Shown: positions 27,258 through 35,937, counted from the stretch's first letter. The stretch: DNA of 64,000 bases from Sinomonas cellulolyticus (GCF_014656475.1 NZ_BNCM01000005.1:1-64000); one strand, 5' to 3'. The notes: a model not told the origin generated them from the sequence alone. Program-made: numbers and translations.

Positions 27258-27808
27258 ACCCGGCCCAGCCGGGCGGCAGAGGTCTCCGCGAATCCGGCGC
27301 TCAGGCGCCAGAGCACGGCAGACACTGCCGCCCCCGCACATGCCCAGGCGTAGGCCTGGAAGAGGAGGTCGCCCGCGTTGGTCCCGGACCCGAGGGCATG
27401 CGCGAATCCGATCGGCCACATGGCATAGGCGGACCAGTGGATCAGGCGGAAGGCACGCTGGCCGAGGCGCTGGCGCAGCAGCCCAGTCACGGTCAGGGCC
27501 AGGACGAGGTCGAACGCGACGGTGCCGAGGCCCACCCAGAAGGGGTTCCAGCCCGCGATGAATGGCACCACGGCATCCTGGAGCGCGAGCTTCGCGTGCG
27601 GGTCCAGCATGAGCGTGCCCACGTGCAGCACGAGGAAGACTAGCGCGGTGAGGGACGTGCTGCGGTGCACGAGTGCCACCGAGAACCTCGGAAGTCCCAC
27701 GAACGTCCGGCCGGAACGGCTCACGATCCCCAGGACCAGGACCACGGTGAACAGGCCTAGGGACACGATCCCGCCGGCCCGGCCGATGGCCCACATGATC
27801 TCGTTCAT
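27254..27808 (-). CDS. Ferric-reductase-like transmembrane b-type cytochrome
   Basis: 184 aa, about five to six hydrophobic helices. Four histidines sit in the pattern of a two-haem ferric reductase domain: H48-x13-H62 (ALVHRS, LVLHVG) and H124-x12-H137 (RLIHWSAY, FAHALG). It would carry electrons across the membrane (MsrQ/FRE-like). It begins 39 nt after the secreted repeat protein and overlaps apbE by 4 nt. There is no cytoplasmic FAD/NAD domain in this protein, consistent with the NuoF-like gene supplying electrons. Confidence 0.85.
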   Translation of the reverse strand: MNEIMWAIGRAGGIVSLGLFTVVLVLGIVSRSGRTFVGLPRFSVALVHRSTSLTALVFLVLHVGTLMLDPHAKLALQDAVVPFIAGWNPFWVGLGTVAFDLVLALTVTGLLRQRLGQRAFRLIHWSAYAMWPIGFAHALGSGTNAGDLLFQAYAWACAGAAVSAVLWRLSAGFAETSAARLGRV

Positions 27809-27847
27809 GACGCACGCGCCCCGGCACGTCCGATCTGCGCACTCATG

Positions 27848-28201
27848 TCACGACCCGGACGAGTGGCCCATCGGACCGCCGCCCAGCGACGGCCCGACGC
27901 CCTGCTGGCTTCCCTGCTGCTGGCTTCCCTGGTACTGGTTGCCCTGGTATTGGTTGCCCTGGTATTGGTTGCCCCGTGAGCGGTGGCCGCTCTCGTAGCC
28001 GGAGCTCGGACCGAGCTGCGAGTTGTCGGAGCCGTCGGTTCCTGAATTCTGCGTGCTGTCCGTCGTGGACACGTTCTGGGCGGCGGCGGGCGTGTAGACG
28101 GCGGCGGCAACGGCCGCTGCCGCCATCAGTCCGCTCGCGCCGACAGCAGTGGCGGCGAGCCGTGCCCGGCGCCGACCGGTCTCTCGTATGCTCTCGCCCA
28201 T
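27848..28201 (-). CDS. Small secreted, Gln/Tyr/Gly-repeat protein of the redox operon
   Basis: 117 aa. Basic N-terminus (RRRARLAA) and a hydrophobic stretch ending AAVYTPAAAQ give a signal peptide or anchor. The rest is Ser/Gly/Gln-rich with three exact NQYQG pentapeptides (15-bp DNA repeat, ~27920-27975) and related SQQQG units. No Cys, haem motif or FMN-binding domain; no clear ApbE target motif of the S-G-A-T type. First gene of the operon, 39 nt before the cytochrome. Function unknown; a periplasmic partner or wall-embedded linker is conjecture. Confidence 0.7.
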   Translation of the reverse strand: MGESIRETGRRRARLAATAVGASGLMAAAAVAAAVYTPAAAQNVSTTDSTQNSGTDGSDNSQLGPSSGYESGHRSRGNQYQGNQYQGNQYQGSQQQGSQQGVGPSLGGGPMGHSSGS

Positions 28202-28298
28202 CAGGTCCTCCTGCAGCCCACCGACATTTCCACTGGTTCCATCATGGTGTGGCCGAGTGTGGCTTTGCCGAGAGCACCCTGTGCGATTCCTGTGCTGC

Positions 28299-29462
28299 CT
28301 AGCCGGTGAAGACCCTCCGGCGGAGCTCGCCGCCGAGCTGGCCGATCTCGGTGAGGAAGCCGTCGTGGCCGATCTTGGCGTCGATCGAGTGCACGGGCAC
28401 CTCGCCGGGCAGGGCGCGCGCGAGTTCGTCGCTCTGCTCCGGGAAGTAGAGGCGGTCCGAGTTGACCGAGGCGAGGAAGAACTCGGCCTTGGCGCCAGCG
28501 AGCGCTCGCTGCATCCCGCCGCGTCCCCGGCCCACGTCGTGGCTCATGAGTGCTTCGGTGATCGTGACGTAGCTGTTGGCGTCGAAGCGGCTCACGAGCT
28601 TCTCGGCCTGGTGGTCGAGGTAGCTCTCGACCTGGTAGCGGCCTCGCTCAGCTGCGGCGCCCGGCGCCTCGACGGGATTCTCGGCTCCTTGGCCGCGCCT
28701 GCCGAACCGGAAGTTCAGCTCGGGCTCAGAACGGTAGGAGATGTGGGCAATCCGCCTGGCCAGCCCCAGTCCCGCTACGGGGGCAGGACCTCCGTAGTAG
28801 TCGCCGCCGCGGTACGCGGGGTCCTGGCGGATGGCCAGCACCTGGGCCTGGGCGAGAGCAATCTGCTCGGCGGTGGAGTACCCGCCGATCGCGACGACCA
28901 CGCAGTGCCTCACCCGGTCCGGGTAGGTCGCAGCCCACTCGAGCGCGCGGGCACCGCCCATCGAGCCGCCCAGCACCGCATGCCAGCGCCGGATGCCGAG
29001 GCGGTCCGCGAGGCGGGCCTCGGCCCGCACAGAATCACGGATCGTGACGAACGGGAACCGGGAGCCCCACGGGGTGCCCTCCGGGTCCAGGCTGCTCGGG
29101 CCGGTCGAGCCGTAGCAGCCGCCGAGCATGTTCGGGGCGACCACGAAGTACTTGTCCGTGTCCACGGGCTTGCCCGAACCGACGAGGGCGTCCCACCAGC
29201 CCGGCTCGTCTCCATCGCCCTGGGCAACATGGGTGTCTCCCGTGAGCGCGTGCTGGACGAGCACCGCGTTCGAGGCATCCGCGTTCAGGGTCCCCCAGGT
29301 CTCGTAGGCCAGCTCCACTTCGGGAAGTGCCCCGCCGGCCTCGAGCTGGAGCGCGCCGATCGCGACGGTGCGCAGGACGCCGTCCTGCCGCGCCGCCGTC
29401 GTGCGCCCGCCGTCTTCGCGGGTGGTGCTGTCCTCGATCGCCGGGCGCTCCGCGAGCGTCAC
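28299..29462 (-). CDS. metX: Homoserine O-acetyltransferase
   Basis: 387 aa alpha/beta hydrolase that acetylates homoserine with acetyl-CoA for methionine synthesis. Motifs: LVQHALTGDTHV (oxyanion), LGGSMGGARALEWA (nucleophile Ser), and KIGHDGFLTEIGQL (catalytic His); FVVAPNMLGGCYGSTGPSS is a family fingerprint. GTG start at 29462 overlapping the metY stop (GTGA). Second gene of the SAM-riboswitch-controlled metY-metX unit. Confidence 0.95.
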   Translation of the reverse strand: MTLAERPAIEDSTTREDGGRTTAARQDGVLRTVAIGALQLEAGGALPEVELAYETWGTLNADASNAVLVQHALTGDTHVAQGDGDEPGWWDALVGSGKPVDTDKYFVVAPNMLGGCYGSTGPSSLDPEGTPWGSRFPFVTIRDSVRAEARLADRLGIRRWHAVLGGSMGGARALEWAATYPDRVRHCVVVAIGGYSTAEQIALAQAQVLAIRQDPAYRGGDYYGGPAPVAGLGLARRIAHISYRSEPELNFRFGRRGQGAENPVEAPGAAAERGRYQVESYLDHQAEKLVSRFDANSYVTITEALMSHDVGRGRGGMQRALAGAKAEFFLASVNSDRLYFPEQSDELARALPGEVPVHSIDAKIGHDGFLTEIGQLGGELRRRVFTG

Positions 29463-30820
29463 GCGACGGGCACCGCGGCGGCCTGAGCCGACGCGGCGGA
29501 GTCCGTTCCCGCGGCCGCGGCGAAGCCCGCCTCGAGGTCTGCGAGGATGTCGTCGATGTTCTCGAGCCCCACCGCGAGCCGCACGAGGCCGGGGGTAACG
29601 CCGGCGGCGCGCTGCTGGGCCTCGGTGAGCTGCGAGTGTGTGGTCGACGCCGGGTGGATCACGAGGGAGCGGACATCGCCGATGTTCGCGACGTGGGAGT
29701 GGAGCGTGAGCGCATCCACGAACGCCTTGCCCGCCTCGACCGAGCCCAGCTCGAACGAGACGATCGCGCCCGTGCCCTTCGGGGCGTACTTCCGGCCGAG
29801 TTCGTACCACGGGCTCGAGGGCAGGCCTGCGTAGGCAACCGCCTCGACGTCGGGCCGCGCCTCAAGCCATGCCGCGACCTTCTGGGCGTTCTCGACGTGG
29901 CGTTCCACGCGCAGCGAGAGGGTCTCGATGCCCTGCGCAATGAGGAACGCGTTGAACGGCGAGACTGCGGAGCCGAGGTCCCGCAGCAGCTGGACCCGGG
30001 CCTTGAGGATGTACGCGAGGTTCGCCCCGAGAGCGCCGTTGACGCCGAGGTCGCGGGCGAAGACGAGGCCGTTGTAGCTCTCGTCCGGGGTGTTGAAGCC
30101 GGGGAAGCGTTCCGGGTCCTGCGCGTAGTCGAAGCTGCCGCCGTCCACGATCACGCCGGCGATCGCCGAGCCGTGGCCGCCGAGGTACTTCGTGGCGGAG
30201 TGCACGACGACATCGGCACCGTGCGCGAGCGGGGTGACGAGGTAGGGGGTCGCCACCGTGTTGTCGATGATGAGCGGCACACCGGCCTCATGGGCGACTG
30301 CGGCGACGGCCTCGATGTCGAGCACATTCTGGCGCGGGTTCGAGATCGACTCCGCGAAGAAGGCCTTTGTGGCGGGCCGCACGGCCGCCTTCCACTCCTC
30401 GATGCTGTCCGGGTCCTCGACGAATGTCACATCGATCCCGAACTTCTTGAACGTGTGCTTGAGTAGGTTGTAGGTGCCGCCGTAGAGCGCCGCAGAGGCG
30501 ACGACGTGGTCGCCGGACTCGGCGACGTTGAGCAGGGAATACGTCGTGGCGGCCTGGCCGGAGGCCAGCAGGAGCGCCGCCACACCGCCCTCGAGGCTTG
30601 CGATGCGCTGCTCGACCGCGTCCTGCGTCGGATTGCCGATACGCGTGTAGATCGGGGCCAGCTCGGCGAGGGCGAACCGGGCCGCGGCACTCTCGGCGCT
30701 CGGGAAGACGAACGAGGTGGTCTGGTAGATCGGCAGGGCCCGCGCGCCCGTCTCGGAATCGGGGGTCTGGCCGACGTGGATCTGGCGGGTCTCGAAGGAC
30801 CACTGGGGGTTGCTGGACAT
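29459..30820 (-). CDS. metY: O-acetylhomoserine aminocarboxypropyltransferase (sulfhydrylase)
   Basis: 453 aa PLP enzyme of the Cys/Met metabolism family; makes homocysteine from O-acetylhomoserine and sulfide. Landmarks: [51 protein letters not shown], and the PLP lysine in [20 protein letters not shown] 30820 has AAAGGAG about 8 nt upstream; the reading frame upstream lies inside the riboswitch and is not coding. A C-terminal Ala-rich tail is added. Confidence 0.95.
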   Translation of the reverse strand: MSSNPQWSFETRQIHVGQTPDSETGARALPIYQTTSFVFPSAESAAARFALAELAPIYTRIGNPTQDAVEQRIASLEGGVAALLLASGQAATTYSLLNVAESGDHVVASAALYGGTYNLLKHTFKKFGIDVTFVEDPDSIEEWKAAVRPATKAFFAESISNPRQNVLDIEAVAAVAHEAGVPLIIDNTVATPYLVTPLAHGADVVVHSATKYLGGHGSAIAGVIVDGGSFDYAQDPERFPGFNTPDESYNGLVFARDLGVNGALGANLAYILKARVQLLRDLGSAVSPFNAFLIAQGIETLSLRVERHVENAQKVAAWLEARPDVEAVAYAGLPSSPWYELGRKYAPKGTGAIVSFELGSVEAGKAFVDALTLHSHVANIGDVRSLVIHPASTTHSQLTEAQQRAAGVTPGLVRLAVGLENIDDILADLEAGFAAAAGTDSAASAQAAAVPVA

Positions 30821-30837
30821 AGCAAGCTCCTTTGCGC

Positions 30838-30948
30838 TGCGCTTGACCGGCGGCTCTCGCCGGCCCAGGTCTTCACCCGGGGCACCCCACCGCATCAGGA
30901 GGGTTGCCGGCCAGCGAACCGGGGTTTGGCGCTGGCGCTCATGACCTG
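30838..30948 (-). promoter_or_regulatory. SAM-IV riboswitch upstream of metY-metX
   Basis: Minus-strand leader with the core GGTCATGAGCGCCAGCG, then CCCCGGTTCGCTGGCCGGCA, ACCCTCC, GCGGTGGGGTGCCCCGGGTG and GAAGACC; the outer GGTC (30943-30946) pairs with GACC (30868-30871). This closely matches the actinobacterial SAM-IV consensus as I recall it. It is followed by a CCGGCG/CGCCGG hairpin (30847-30863) and by CAAGC/GCTTG arms that bracket the AAAGGAG ribosome site, suggesting translational control. SAM would repress metY-metX. Confidence 0.88.
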
Positions 30949-31024
30949 GATCGAGTGTAGGGGCGGCCCCCATGCAGTAGGCAATGTGTGACCGTCTGTG
31001 AACCGGCGGCTTGCGACGGCGCGC

Positions 31025-32266
31025 TCACCCCTCCATGAGGCGGCGGCGGTGGCGCAGCTCCTTGGCCCACGCCCGGGTGGCAGGCGGCGCGAACGGCGAG
31101 GGCCCGGCGTCGTCCGCGAGGTCTTCCACGAGGGGACCCGCGGCCCGGAGCGCGGCCGCGACCACTCCCTCCGCGGCCCGGCGCGGGAGCCCGATGCCCT
31201 CGGCCCAGACCAGGAAATGGCGGCGGGAGACGCCGGTCCGCTTGCCGCCCAGCGGCAGCGCGAGGGACTTGTCGCCGTAGGGGACGGTGGAGGGGATGTC
31301 ATAGACCGGAGCGACGCCCCACTCCCCCGGCACTGCGAGGCCCTGCACCACGGAGACATTCTTCGCGTGCAGGTCCCCGTTCCCGGTCAGCCACGCGAAG
31401 GCCCCCTGGAGTGCGAGGTTGCGCAGCGCCGGCAGCGGCGCGGAGCAGTGTCCGGCCACTGCGCGGCACAGCTCCTCGTAGCTGACGTTGTACTTGTCTG
31501 CCGGGTACAGCCCCAGGAGCTGGGAACCGTCCTCGACGGCGAGGCGCCGCGTGCCGTCCGCGCTCCCGGCCGCCGCATCTGCGGCGGGCGGCCGGTCGAA
31601 CCGCTCGACGAGCAGCCCGGCACGGCCCGCGACGTCATGCACGAGCTTGACCCCACTCACCGGGATCCTGAGCCGGGCGGCGTACCGGTACATGAGGTGC
31701 TCGTTCTCGACGACGTGCGGGAATTCCGGCGCGTTGAGCTTGAGGATGTACCGCCGGCCGGCCTGTGCTGCGGGCACGGAGATCATCCCGGCGCTGACCT
31801 TGTCCTGCACGCCGGCGAGCGCCTTCGGGTCGACGAGCCCGGGGTCGTCGAGGAGCGCCGCGAAGTCGGGGGCGCGGCGGGGATCGAGCACGACGGCGTG
31901 CTGGTCGCCCGGGCCCGCGAGGTCACCGGGAGGGGGCTCGCCGTGGGGGACGATCTGCACGTCGCCGACGGGGTCCGAGCCGGCTGCCATGAGGAGGCCG
32001 AGCTCGTCGTCGGCGCTCGTCTTGACCGCCCGGCGCAGGGAGGCGAGGCGGCGTCCCTCAGGCAGGAGGCCCGTGAAGAACGGAGGGACGGATCCCGCGC
32101 CCGTGATCACCGGCCTCGGCGTGAGCGGCAGCGTACTGGCCACCGGCTCGGCGCCCTGGGCGAGATAGGACGGCAAATACGAGAAGCGCGTACCACCCTC
32201 GGCCCGCTCGAGCCGCGCCGCGAGGACACCCGCCTTGTAGACGTCGGCGATCCGATGCCGGGTCAC
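31025..32266 (-). CDS. hipA: Type II toxin-antitoxin HipA-family serine/threonine kinase toxin
   Basis: 413 aa, single-chain HipA. N-terminal subdomain with VLAARLERAEGGTRFSYLPSYL; kinase core with LAGVQDKVSAGM, RYILKLNAPEFPHVVENEHLMYRYA, GLLVERFDR, catalytic/metal loop FAWLTGNGDLHAKNVSVV and APVYDIPST. All catalytic elements look intact, so it should phosphorylate an aminoacyl-tRNA synthetase-type target as HipA does. GTG start overlaps hipB stop by 4 nt (GTGA). Isolated TA unit between met and PAP2 genes. Confidence 0.9.
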   Translation of the reverse strand: MTRHRIADVYKAGVLAARLERAEGGTRFSYLPSYLAQGAEPVASTLPLTPRPVITGAGSVPPFFTGLLPEGRRLASLRRAVKTSADDELGLLMAAGSDPVGDVQIVPHGEPPPGDLAGPGDQHAVVLDPRRAPDFAALLDDPGLVDPKALAGVQDKVSAGMISVPAAQAGRRYILKLNAPEFPHVVENEHLMYRYAARLRIPVSGVKLVHDVAGRAGLLVERFDRPPAADAAAGSADGTRRLAVEDGSQLLGLYPADKYNVSYEELCRAVAGHCSAPLPALRNLALQGAFAWLTGNGDLHAKNVSVVQGLAVPGEWGVAPVYDIPSTVPYGDKSLALPLGGKRTGVSRRHFLVWAEGIGLPRRAAEGVVAAALRAAGPLVEDLADDAGPSPFAPPATRAWAKELRHRRRLMEG

Positions 32267-32493
32267 CGTGCGCCGTCCCCGGAACTGCCGCTCGGAACGA
32301 CGCGCAGCTCAAGGCCGAGGGCGGCGAGGACTGCCTCGAGAGTGTCGAGCTGGACGCTGGGTTTGGCCTGCTCGACGAAGCGGATGAACCGCTCGCTGAC
32401 GCCCGCGAGCTCGGCCAGGTCCTGCTGCGTGAGCCCGAGCGCACGACGCCGGCCCCTCACCTCGTCCGCGACCGCGCGGCTCAGCCGGTCCAC
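32263..32493 (-). CDS. hipB: HipB-like XRE-family antitoxin
   Basis: 76 aa. One HTH: SRAVADEVRGRRRALGLTQQDLAELAG then VSERFIRFVEQAKPSVQLDTLEAVLAALGLEL. Probable GTG start at 32493 with GGAGG 8-9 nt upstream; the open frame continues upstream but has no ribosome site. It binds and neutralises HipA and represses the operon. Coupled to hipA by a 4-nt overlap. Confidence 0.88.
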   Translation of the reverse strand: MDRLSRAVADEVRGRRRALGLTQQDLAELAGVSERFIRFVEQAKPSVQLDTLEAVLAALGLELRVVPSGSSGDGAR

Positions 32494-32526
32494 CCGTGCA
32501 CACCTCCACCCGCAGTCCGGGCCTTC

Positions 32527-32542
32527 CGGAACGTTCGTTCCG
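32527..32542. promoter_or_regulatory. hipBA operator-like repeat 1
   Basis: CGGAACGTTCGTTCCG: 7-bp arms around TT. It lies downstream of a TTGACT -35 (minus strand, 32572-32577), near the expected start point. Matches repeat 2 in 14 of 16 positions; the two centres are 72 bp apart, about seven helical turns. Confidence 0.6.
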
Positions 32543-32599
32543 CTTCCTAGCTTGGAGGTGCGCGGGGTGTGAGTCAAGCCACGGCGTATCCCGAAGACC

Positions 32600-32613
32600 G
32601 GCACGATCGTTCC
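32600..32613. promoter_or_regulatory. hipBA operator-like repeat 2
   Basis: GGCACGATCGTTCC (16-mer with flanks at 32599 and 32614), upstream of the -35 box. The only other copy of the motif seen in the region is at 32527-32542, suggesting cooperative HipB binding. Confidence 0.55.
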
Positions 32614-32698
32614 GATTGGGAGCGGGCAGCCGAGGGCGTGGGCTCTTCCAGTCCCGCTTCTTAGAACCGTCTTAGACAGGGGGGTCCACGCTGGTCCC

Positions 32699-33442
32699 AT
32701 GATGACCTCCGACTATGCCGCAGCGGAACACGGCTCTCTCGCCGGGCGGCCCGCCCGCAGCAGCCTGACCCGCCTGCCCACGCTCAAGCACTGGGTCCTG
32801 GTGCCCGTGGTCATGAGCGTCGTGGTGCTCGCCCTCGGCTTCGGGGCGACGACCACCTCCTACACCCGGTCCGAGCTCGCCATCGACCAGTGGCTCAGCA
32901 CGAATCACGTGGGCTGGTTCAACACGGTCTCCCTCGCCATCGAGCAGATTCTCGGGCCGCGGGGGGCGATCGTCATCCTTGTCCTCCTCCTCGTGGTCCT
33001 GTGGGCCGTGCGCCGGACGCCCGTGGACGCGATCGCCGTCGTGGGCATCACCGGATTCGGCTGGGTGTACAGCCTGCTGTTCAAGTACGCGGTGCACCGC
33101 CACCGCCCGGACGCGCACCTGCTGGCCAACCCGATCTCGCCGGACATGGACCCCAACAGCTTCCCCAGCGGCCACGTGTGCTTCGCGGTCTCCCTGACGA
33201 TCGCGCTGTACTTCCTGTTCCGGCACCGGCGCTGGGCCCTGTGGGTCCTGGTCGGCGGTCTGGCCTTCTCAGCGTTCGCCGCCTACACGCGCATCTACGT
33301 GGGGGTCCACTACCCGATGGACGTCATCGCATCCTTCCCCGCCTCCATCGCCGGGATCCTGCTGTTCTCCGGCCTCTGGAACCGCATCGCGCCGCCCATC
33401 CTCGCGAAGGTCCCCTTCATCACCCGTCTCGAAAGCCGCTGA
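32699..33442 (+). CDS. Phosphatase PAP2 family membrane protein
   Basis: 247 aa with about six hydrophobic helices. The three PAP2 catalytic motifs are intact: KYAVHRHRP (K-x6-RP, ~126), FPSGH (~157) and RIYVGVHYPMD (R-x5-H-x3-D, ~204). It dephosphorylates lipid phosphates such as undecaprenyl pyrophosphate or phosphatidic acid on the outer face of the membrane. ATG 32699 or 32702. Three bases before the DedA gene, an obvious operon of membrane lipid handling. Confidence 0.9.
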   Translation: MMTSDYAAAEHGSLAGRPARSSLTRLPTLKHWVLVPVVMSVVVLALGFGATTTSYTRSELAIDQWLSTNHVGWFNTVSLAIEQILGPRGAIVILVLLLVVLWAVRRTPVDAIAVVGITGFGWVYSLLFKYAVHRHRPDAHLLANPISPDMDPNSFPSGHVCFAVSLTIALYFLFRHRRWALWVLVGGLAFSAFAAYTRIYVGVHYPMDVIASFPASIAGILLFSGLWNRIAPPILAKVPFITRLESR

Positions 33443-33445
33443 GCC

Positions 33446-34105
33446 ATGCTCGACCCCACTGCCCTGTTGACCGGCGCCGGACCCTGGGTCCTCGCCGTCG
33501 TCGCGATCATCGTCTTCATCGAATCGGGCCTCCTCTTCCCGTTCCTGCCCGGCGACTCGCTGCTGTTCACCGTGGGGCTCCTGCACGCCCAGCTGGGCCT
33601 GAGCCTGCCGGTGCTGATCCTCGTGGTCGCGGTGGCCGCGGTGGCGGGCGACCAGGCGGGCTACCTCCTGGGCCGCTTCGTGGGGAAGAAATGGTTCCGG
33701 GAGGATGCCCGCGTGCTCAAGCTCTCCTACCTCGACAACGCCGAGCAGTTCTTCGGCCGCTACGGCGGCCGCGCGCTGGTCCTGGCGCGGTTCGTGCCGA
33801 TCGTGCGCACCTACACGCCGCTCGTGGCAGGGATGGCGCACTACCCGTACCGCAAGTTCCTCGGCTGGAACGCGCTCGGCGGCGTCGCGTGGTCCCTGTC
33901 CATCACGCTGCTCGGCGTGTGGCTCGGACACGTCGAGTTCATTGCGAAGAACATCGACATCCTCTCCGTGCTCATCGTGGCGGCCTCCGTCCTGCCGATC
34001 GCCATCGAGATCCTGCGCCGGCGGTTCAAGGGAGCCGAGCCAGAGCCGGCCCCCGTGCGCGTTGACGACGGGCGCGTTGACGACGGGCGCGACCCGGAGG
34101 CCTAG
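33446..34105 (+). CDS. DedA family (SNARE-associated-like) membrane protein
   Basis: 219 aa. FIESGLLFPFLPGDSLLF (E near residue 25) and AGDQAGYLLGR, FFGRYGGRALVLARFVPIVRTYTPLVAGMAHYPYRKFLGWN are the DedA fingerprints; members flip or recycle polyprenyl phosphates and phospholipids. The C-terminal tail has a duplicated VDDGR. Co-transcribed with the PAP2 phosphatase 3 nt upstream, consistent with undecaprenyl phosphate turnover. Confidence 0.9.
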   Translation: MLDPTALLTGAGPWVLAVVAIIVFIESGLLFPFLPGDSLLFTVGLLHAQLGLSLPVLILVVAVAAVAGDQAGYLLGRFVGKKWFREDARVLKLSYLDNAEQFFGRYGGRALVLARFVPIVRTYTPLVAGMAHYPYRKFLGWNALGGVAWSLSITLLGVWLGHVEFIAKNIDILSVLIVAASVLPIAIEILRRRFKGAEPEPAPVRVDDGRVDDGRDPEA

Positions 34106-34234
34106 AGGAGTCCTCCGCCTCCGCGAGGCCACAGGCGTCCCCGCGAGGCACGTGCCTCCCGAGGCCCGGGCCGCCTCGGCGGGGGCCGGCGCCGTCCGGC
34201 CCACCCCGAGGGCCCGCTTGGCAGAATGTGACCC

Positions 34235-34912
34235 ATGAATGCCAGACCGCGCGTCCTGCTCGTCGAGGACGACCGCCAGCTCGGCCCCCTCGTGGCCGAG
34301 CTCCTCGGCGATGAGTTCGATGTCACCCTCGCCGCCGACGGCAGGAACGGGCTCGAGCTCGCGCTCGGCCGCGACTGGGGCGCGCTCGTGGTGGACCGCG
34401 GGCTGCCGGAGCTCGACGGCGTGGCGCTCGTGAAGTCCGTCCGCGCCGCCGGCCTCAGGACCCCGATCCTCCTCCTGACCGCCCTCGGCAGTGTCCCGGA
34501 CAAGGTCGAGGGGCTCGATGCGGGAGCCAACGACTACCTCGTCAAGCCGTTCGACTCGGACGAGCTGGCCGCGCGGCTGCGGGCCCTCACGCGTGCCTAC
34601 GGGGAGCCGGCGGGCGGCAGACCGGCTCTGCTGGCGATCGGCTCGTGGGACCTCGACCCCGCGGCGCGCGTCCTGACGTCCCCGTACGGGCACCGCGTGG
34701 AGCTCTCGGCCGCCGAGTGCGCGCTCCTGGCCCGGCTTGCCGAGGATCCGACGCGCGTCCACTCGCGAGCGGAACTGCTCGAGAGCGTCTTCGACACCGG
34801 CGACACGCCGGGGGTCGTCGACACCTACGTCCACTACCTGAGGAAGAAGACGGACAGGACCGTGATCAGAACCGTCCACGGCGTCGGCTATCAGCTGGGG
34901 GGCCTCGAATGA
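34235..34912 (+). CDS. Response regulator, OmpR/PhoB family
   Basis: 225 aa. Receiver: VLLVEDDRQLG acid pocket, phospho-acceptor D54 in ALVVDRGLPELDG, T/K pair LLLTALG and LVKPFDSDEL. C-terminal winged helix: VELSAAECALLARLAEDPTRVHSR and TYVHYLRKKTD with VIRTVHGVGYQL. ATG 34235 lies 7 nt after CAGAAT. Overlaps its histidine kinase by 4 nt (ATGA). Signal unknown. Confidence 0.93.
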   Translation: MNARPRVLLVEDDRQLGPLVAELLGDEFDVTLAADGRNGLELALGRDWGALVVDRGLPELDGVALVKSVRAAGLRTPILLLTALGSVPDKVEGLDAGANDYLVKPFDSDELAARLRALTRAYGEPAGGRPALLAIGSWDLDPAARVLTSPYGHRVELSAAECALLARLAEDPTRVHSRAELLESVFDTGDTPGVVDTYVHYLRKKTDRTVIRTVHGVGYQLGGLE

Positions 34913-35937
34913 GCCGCCGCGCCCCGGGACACGCGGGGCCCGGACGGGCCAGAGCCGCCGACTCCGACGAGGCTGCCCTGCGGCGGGCCGCGCTCAAGGT
35001 GGGCCTGCAGATCGCCGGGGCGGTCGCCGTCGTCGTCGCACTCCTGATCGCCGCGGCCGCGGTGTTCCTCTGGGTGAAGTCGCAGCCCGCGGAGATCGCC
35101 GCACACGAGGCCCACAGCACGCCGCAGATCCTCCTGGACACCGTGGATGTCCTCGGGGCGCTCGTGGTGGGCGGCGTCCTCGGGATCGCGCTCGCGGGGG
35201 TGACCGGCGTCCTCATCGCCAAGCAGGCAGTGCACCCGCTCGGGGAGTCGCTCGCGCTGCAGCGCCGCTTCGTGGCCGATGCCAGCCACGAGCTCCGCAC
35301 CCCCCTGACCGTGCTGAGCGCGCGCATCCAGCTTGCCCAGCGGCGCCTCGGCCCCGACAGTGAGGCCGCCGGGGTCCTGACGGAGCTGCGGGCGGACTCG
35401 GCAAAGCTCGCCGACGTCATCGAGGACCTCCTGCACAGCGTGTCCGGCGGCCCCGACACCCCCGACGAGCCGACGGACCTCACGGCCCTCGCCCGCGACG
35501 TGGTGGCCGACCTCGCACTCGTGGCCGGCGAGGCCGGGATCGGGCTCACGGCGGAAGCACCCGAGTCCCCGGTTCCGGTCCCCGTCGCACCGGCCCCGCT
35601 GCGCCGCGTCATCGTCGCGCTCGCCGACAACGCGATCAAGTACACGCCGTCGGGCGGTTCCGTCACCGTGGGCGTGGCCACCGGCAGCGGAGGCACGACG
35701 GCGCTGCTCACCGTCGCGGACACGGGTCCGGGGATCGCCGGGCCGGCACCGGAGCGGGTGTTCGAGCGCCATGCCGGCGCGGGGAGCGACCTCCTCGGAG
35801 GGCGCCGCAGCTACGGGCTCGGCCTCGCGCTCGTGCGGGACATTGCCGTGCGCAACGGCGGCTCCGTGCGCATCGCCGAGACGGGGGAAGGCGGGACGAC
35901 CATGGAGGTGACCCTCCCGCTCGCCGCTCCCGAGTAG
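34909..35937 (+). CDS. Sensor histidine kinase
   Basis: 342 aa. Two hydrophobic helices (~33-57 and ~80-105) bracket a very short extracytoplasmic loop of about 22 residues (PAEIAAHEAHSTPQ), so it may sense the membrane itself. H-box H127 in FVADASHELRTPL, N box VALADNAIKYTPSGG, G1 VADTGPGIAG and G2 SYGLGLALVRD. No HAMP by clear pattern. Partner of the response regulator just upstream. Confidence 0.93.
   Translation: MSRRAPGHAGPGRARAADSDEAALRRAALKVGLQIAGAVAVVVALLIAAAAVFLWVKSQPAEIAAHEAHSTPQILLDTVDVLGALVVGGVLGIALAGVTGVLIAKQAVHPLGESLALQRRFVADASHELRTPLTVLSARIQLAQRRLGPDSEAAGVLTELRADSAKLADVIEDLLHSVSGGPDTPDEPTDLTALARDVVADLALVAGEAGIGLTAEAPESPVPVPVAPAPLRRVIVALADNAIKYTPSGGSVTVGVATGSGGTTALLTVADTGPGIAGPAPERVFERHAGAGSDLLGGRRSYGLGLALVRDIAVRNGGSVRIAETGEGGTTMEVTLPLAAPE

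Noticed and set aside
29459..30973. 504-aa form of MetY starting inside the leader
   Set aside because: The extra 51 codons lie in the SAM-IV riboswitch; the ribosome site is before 30820.
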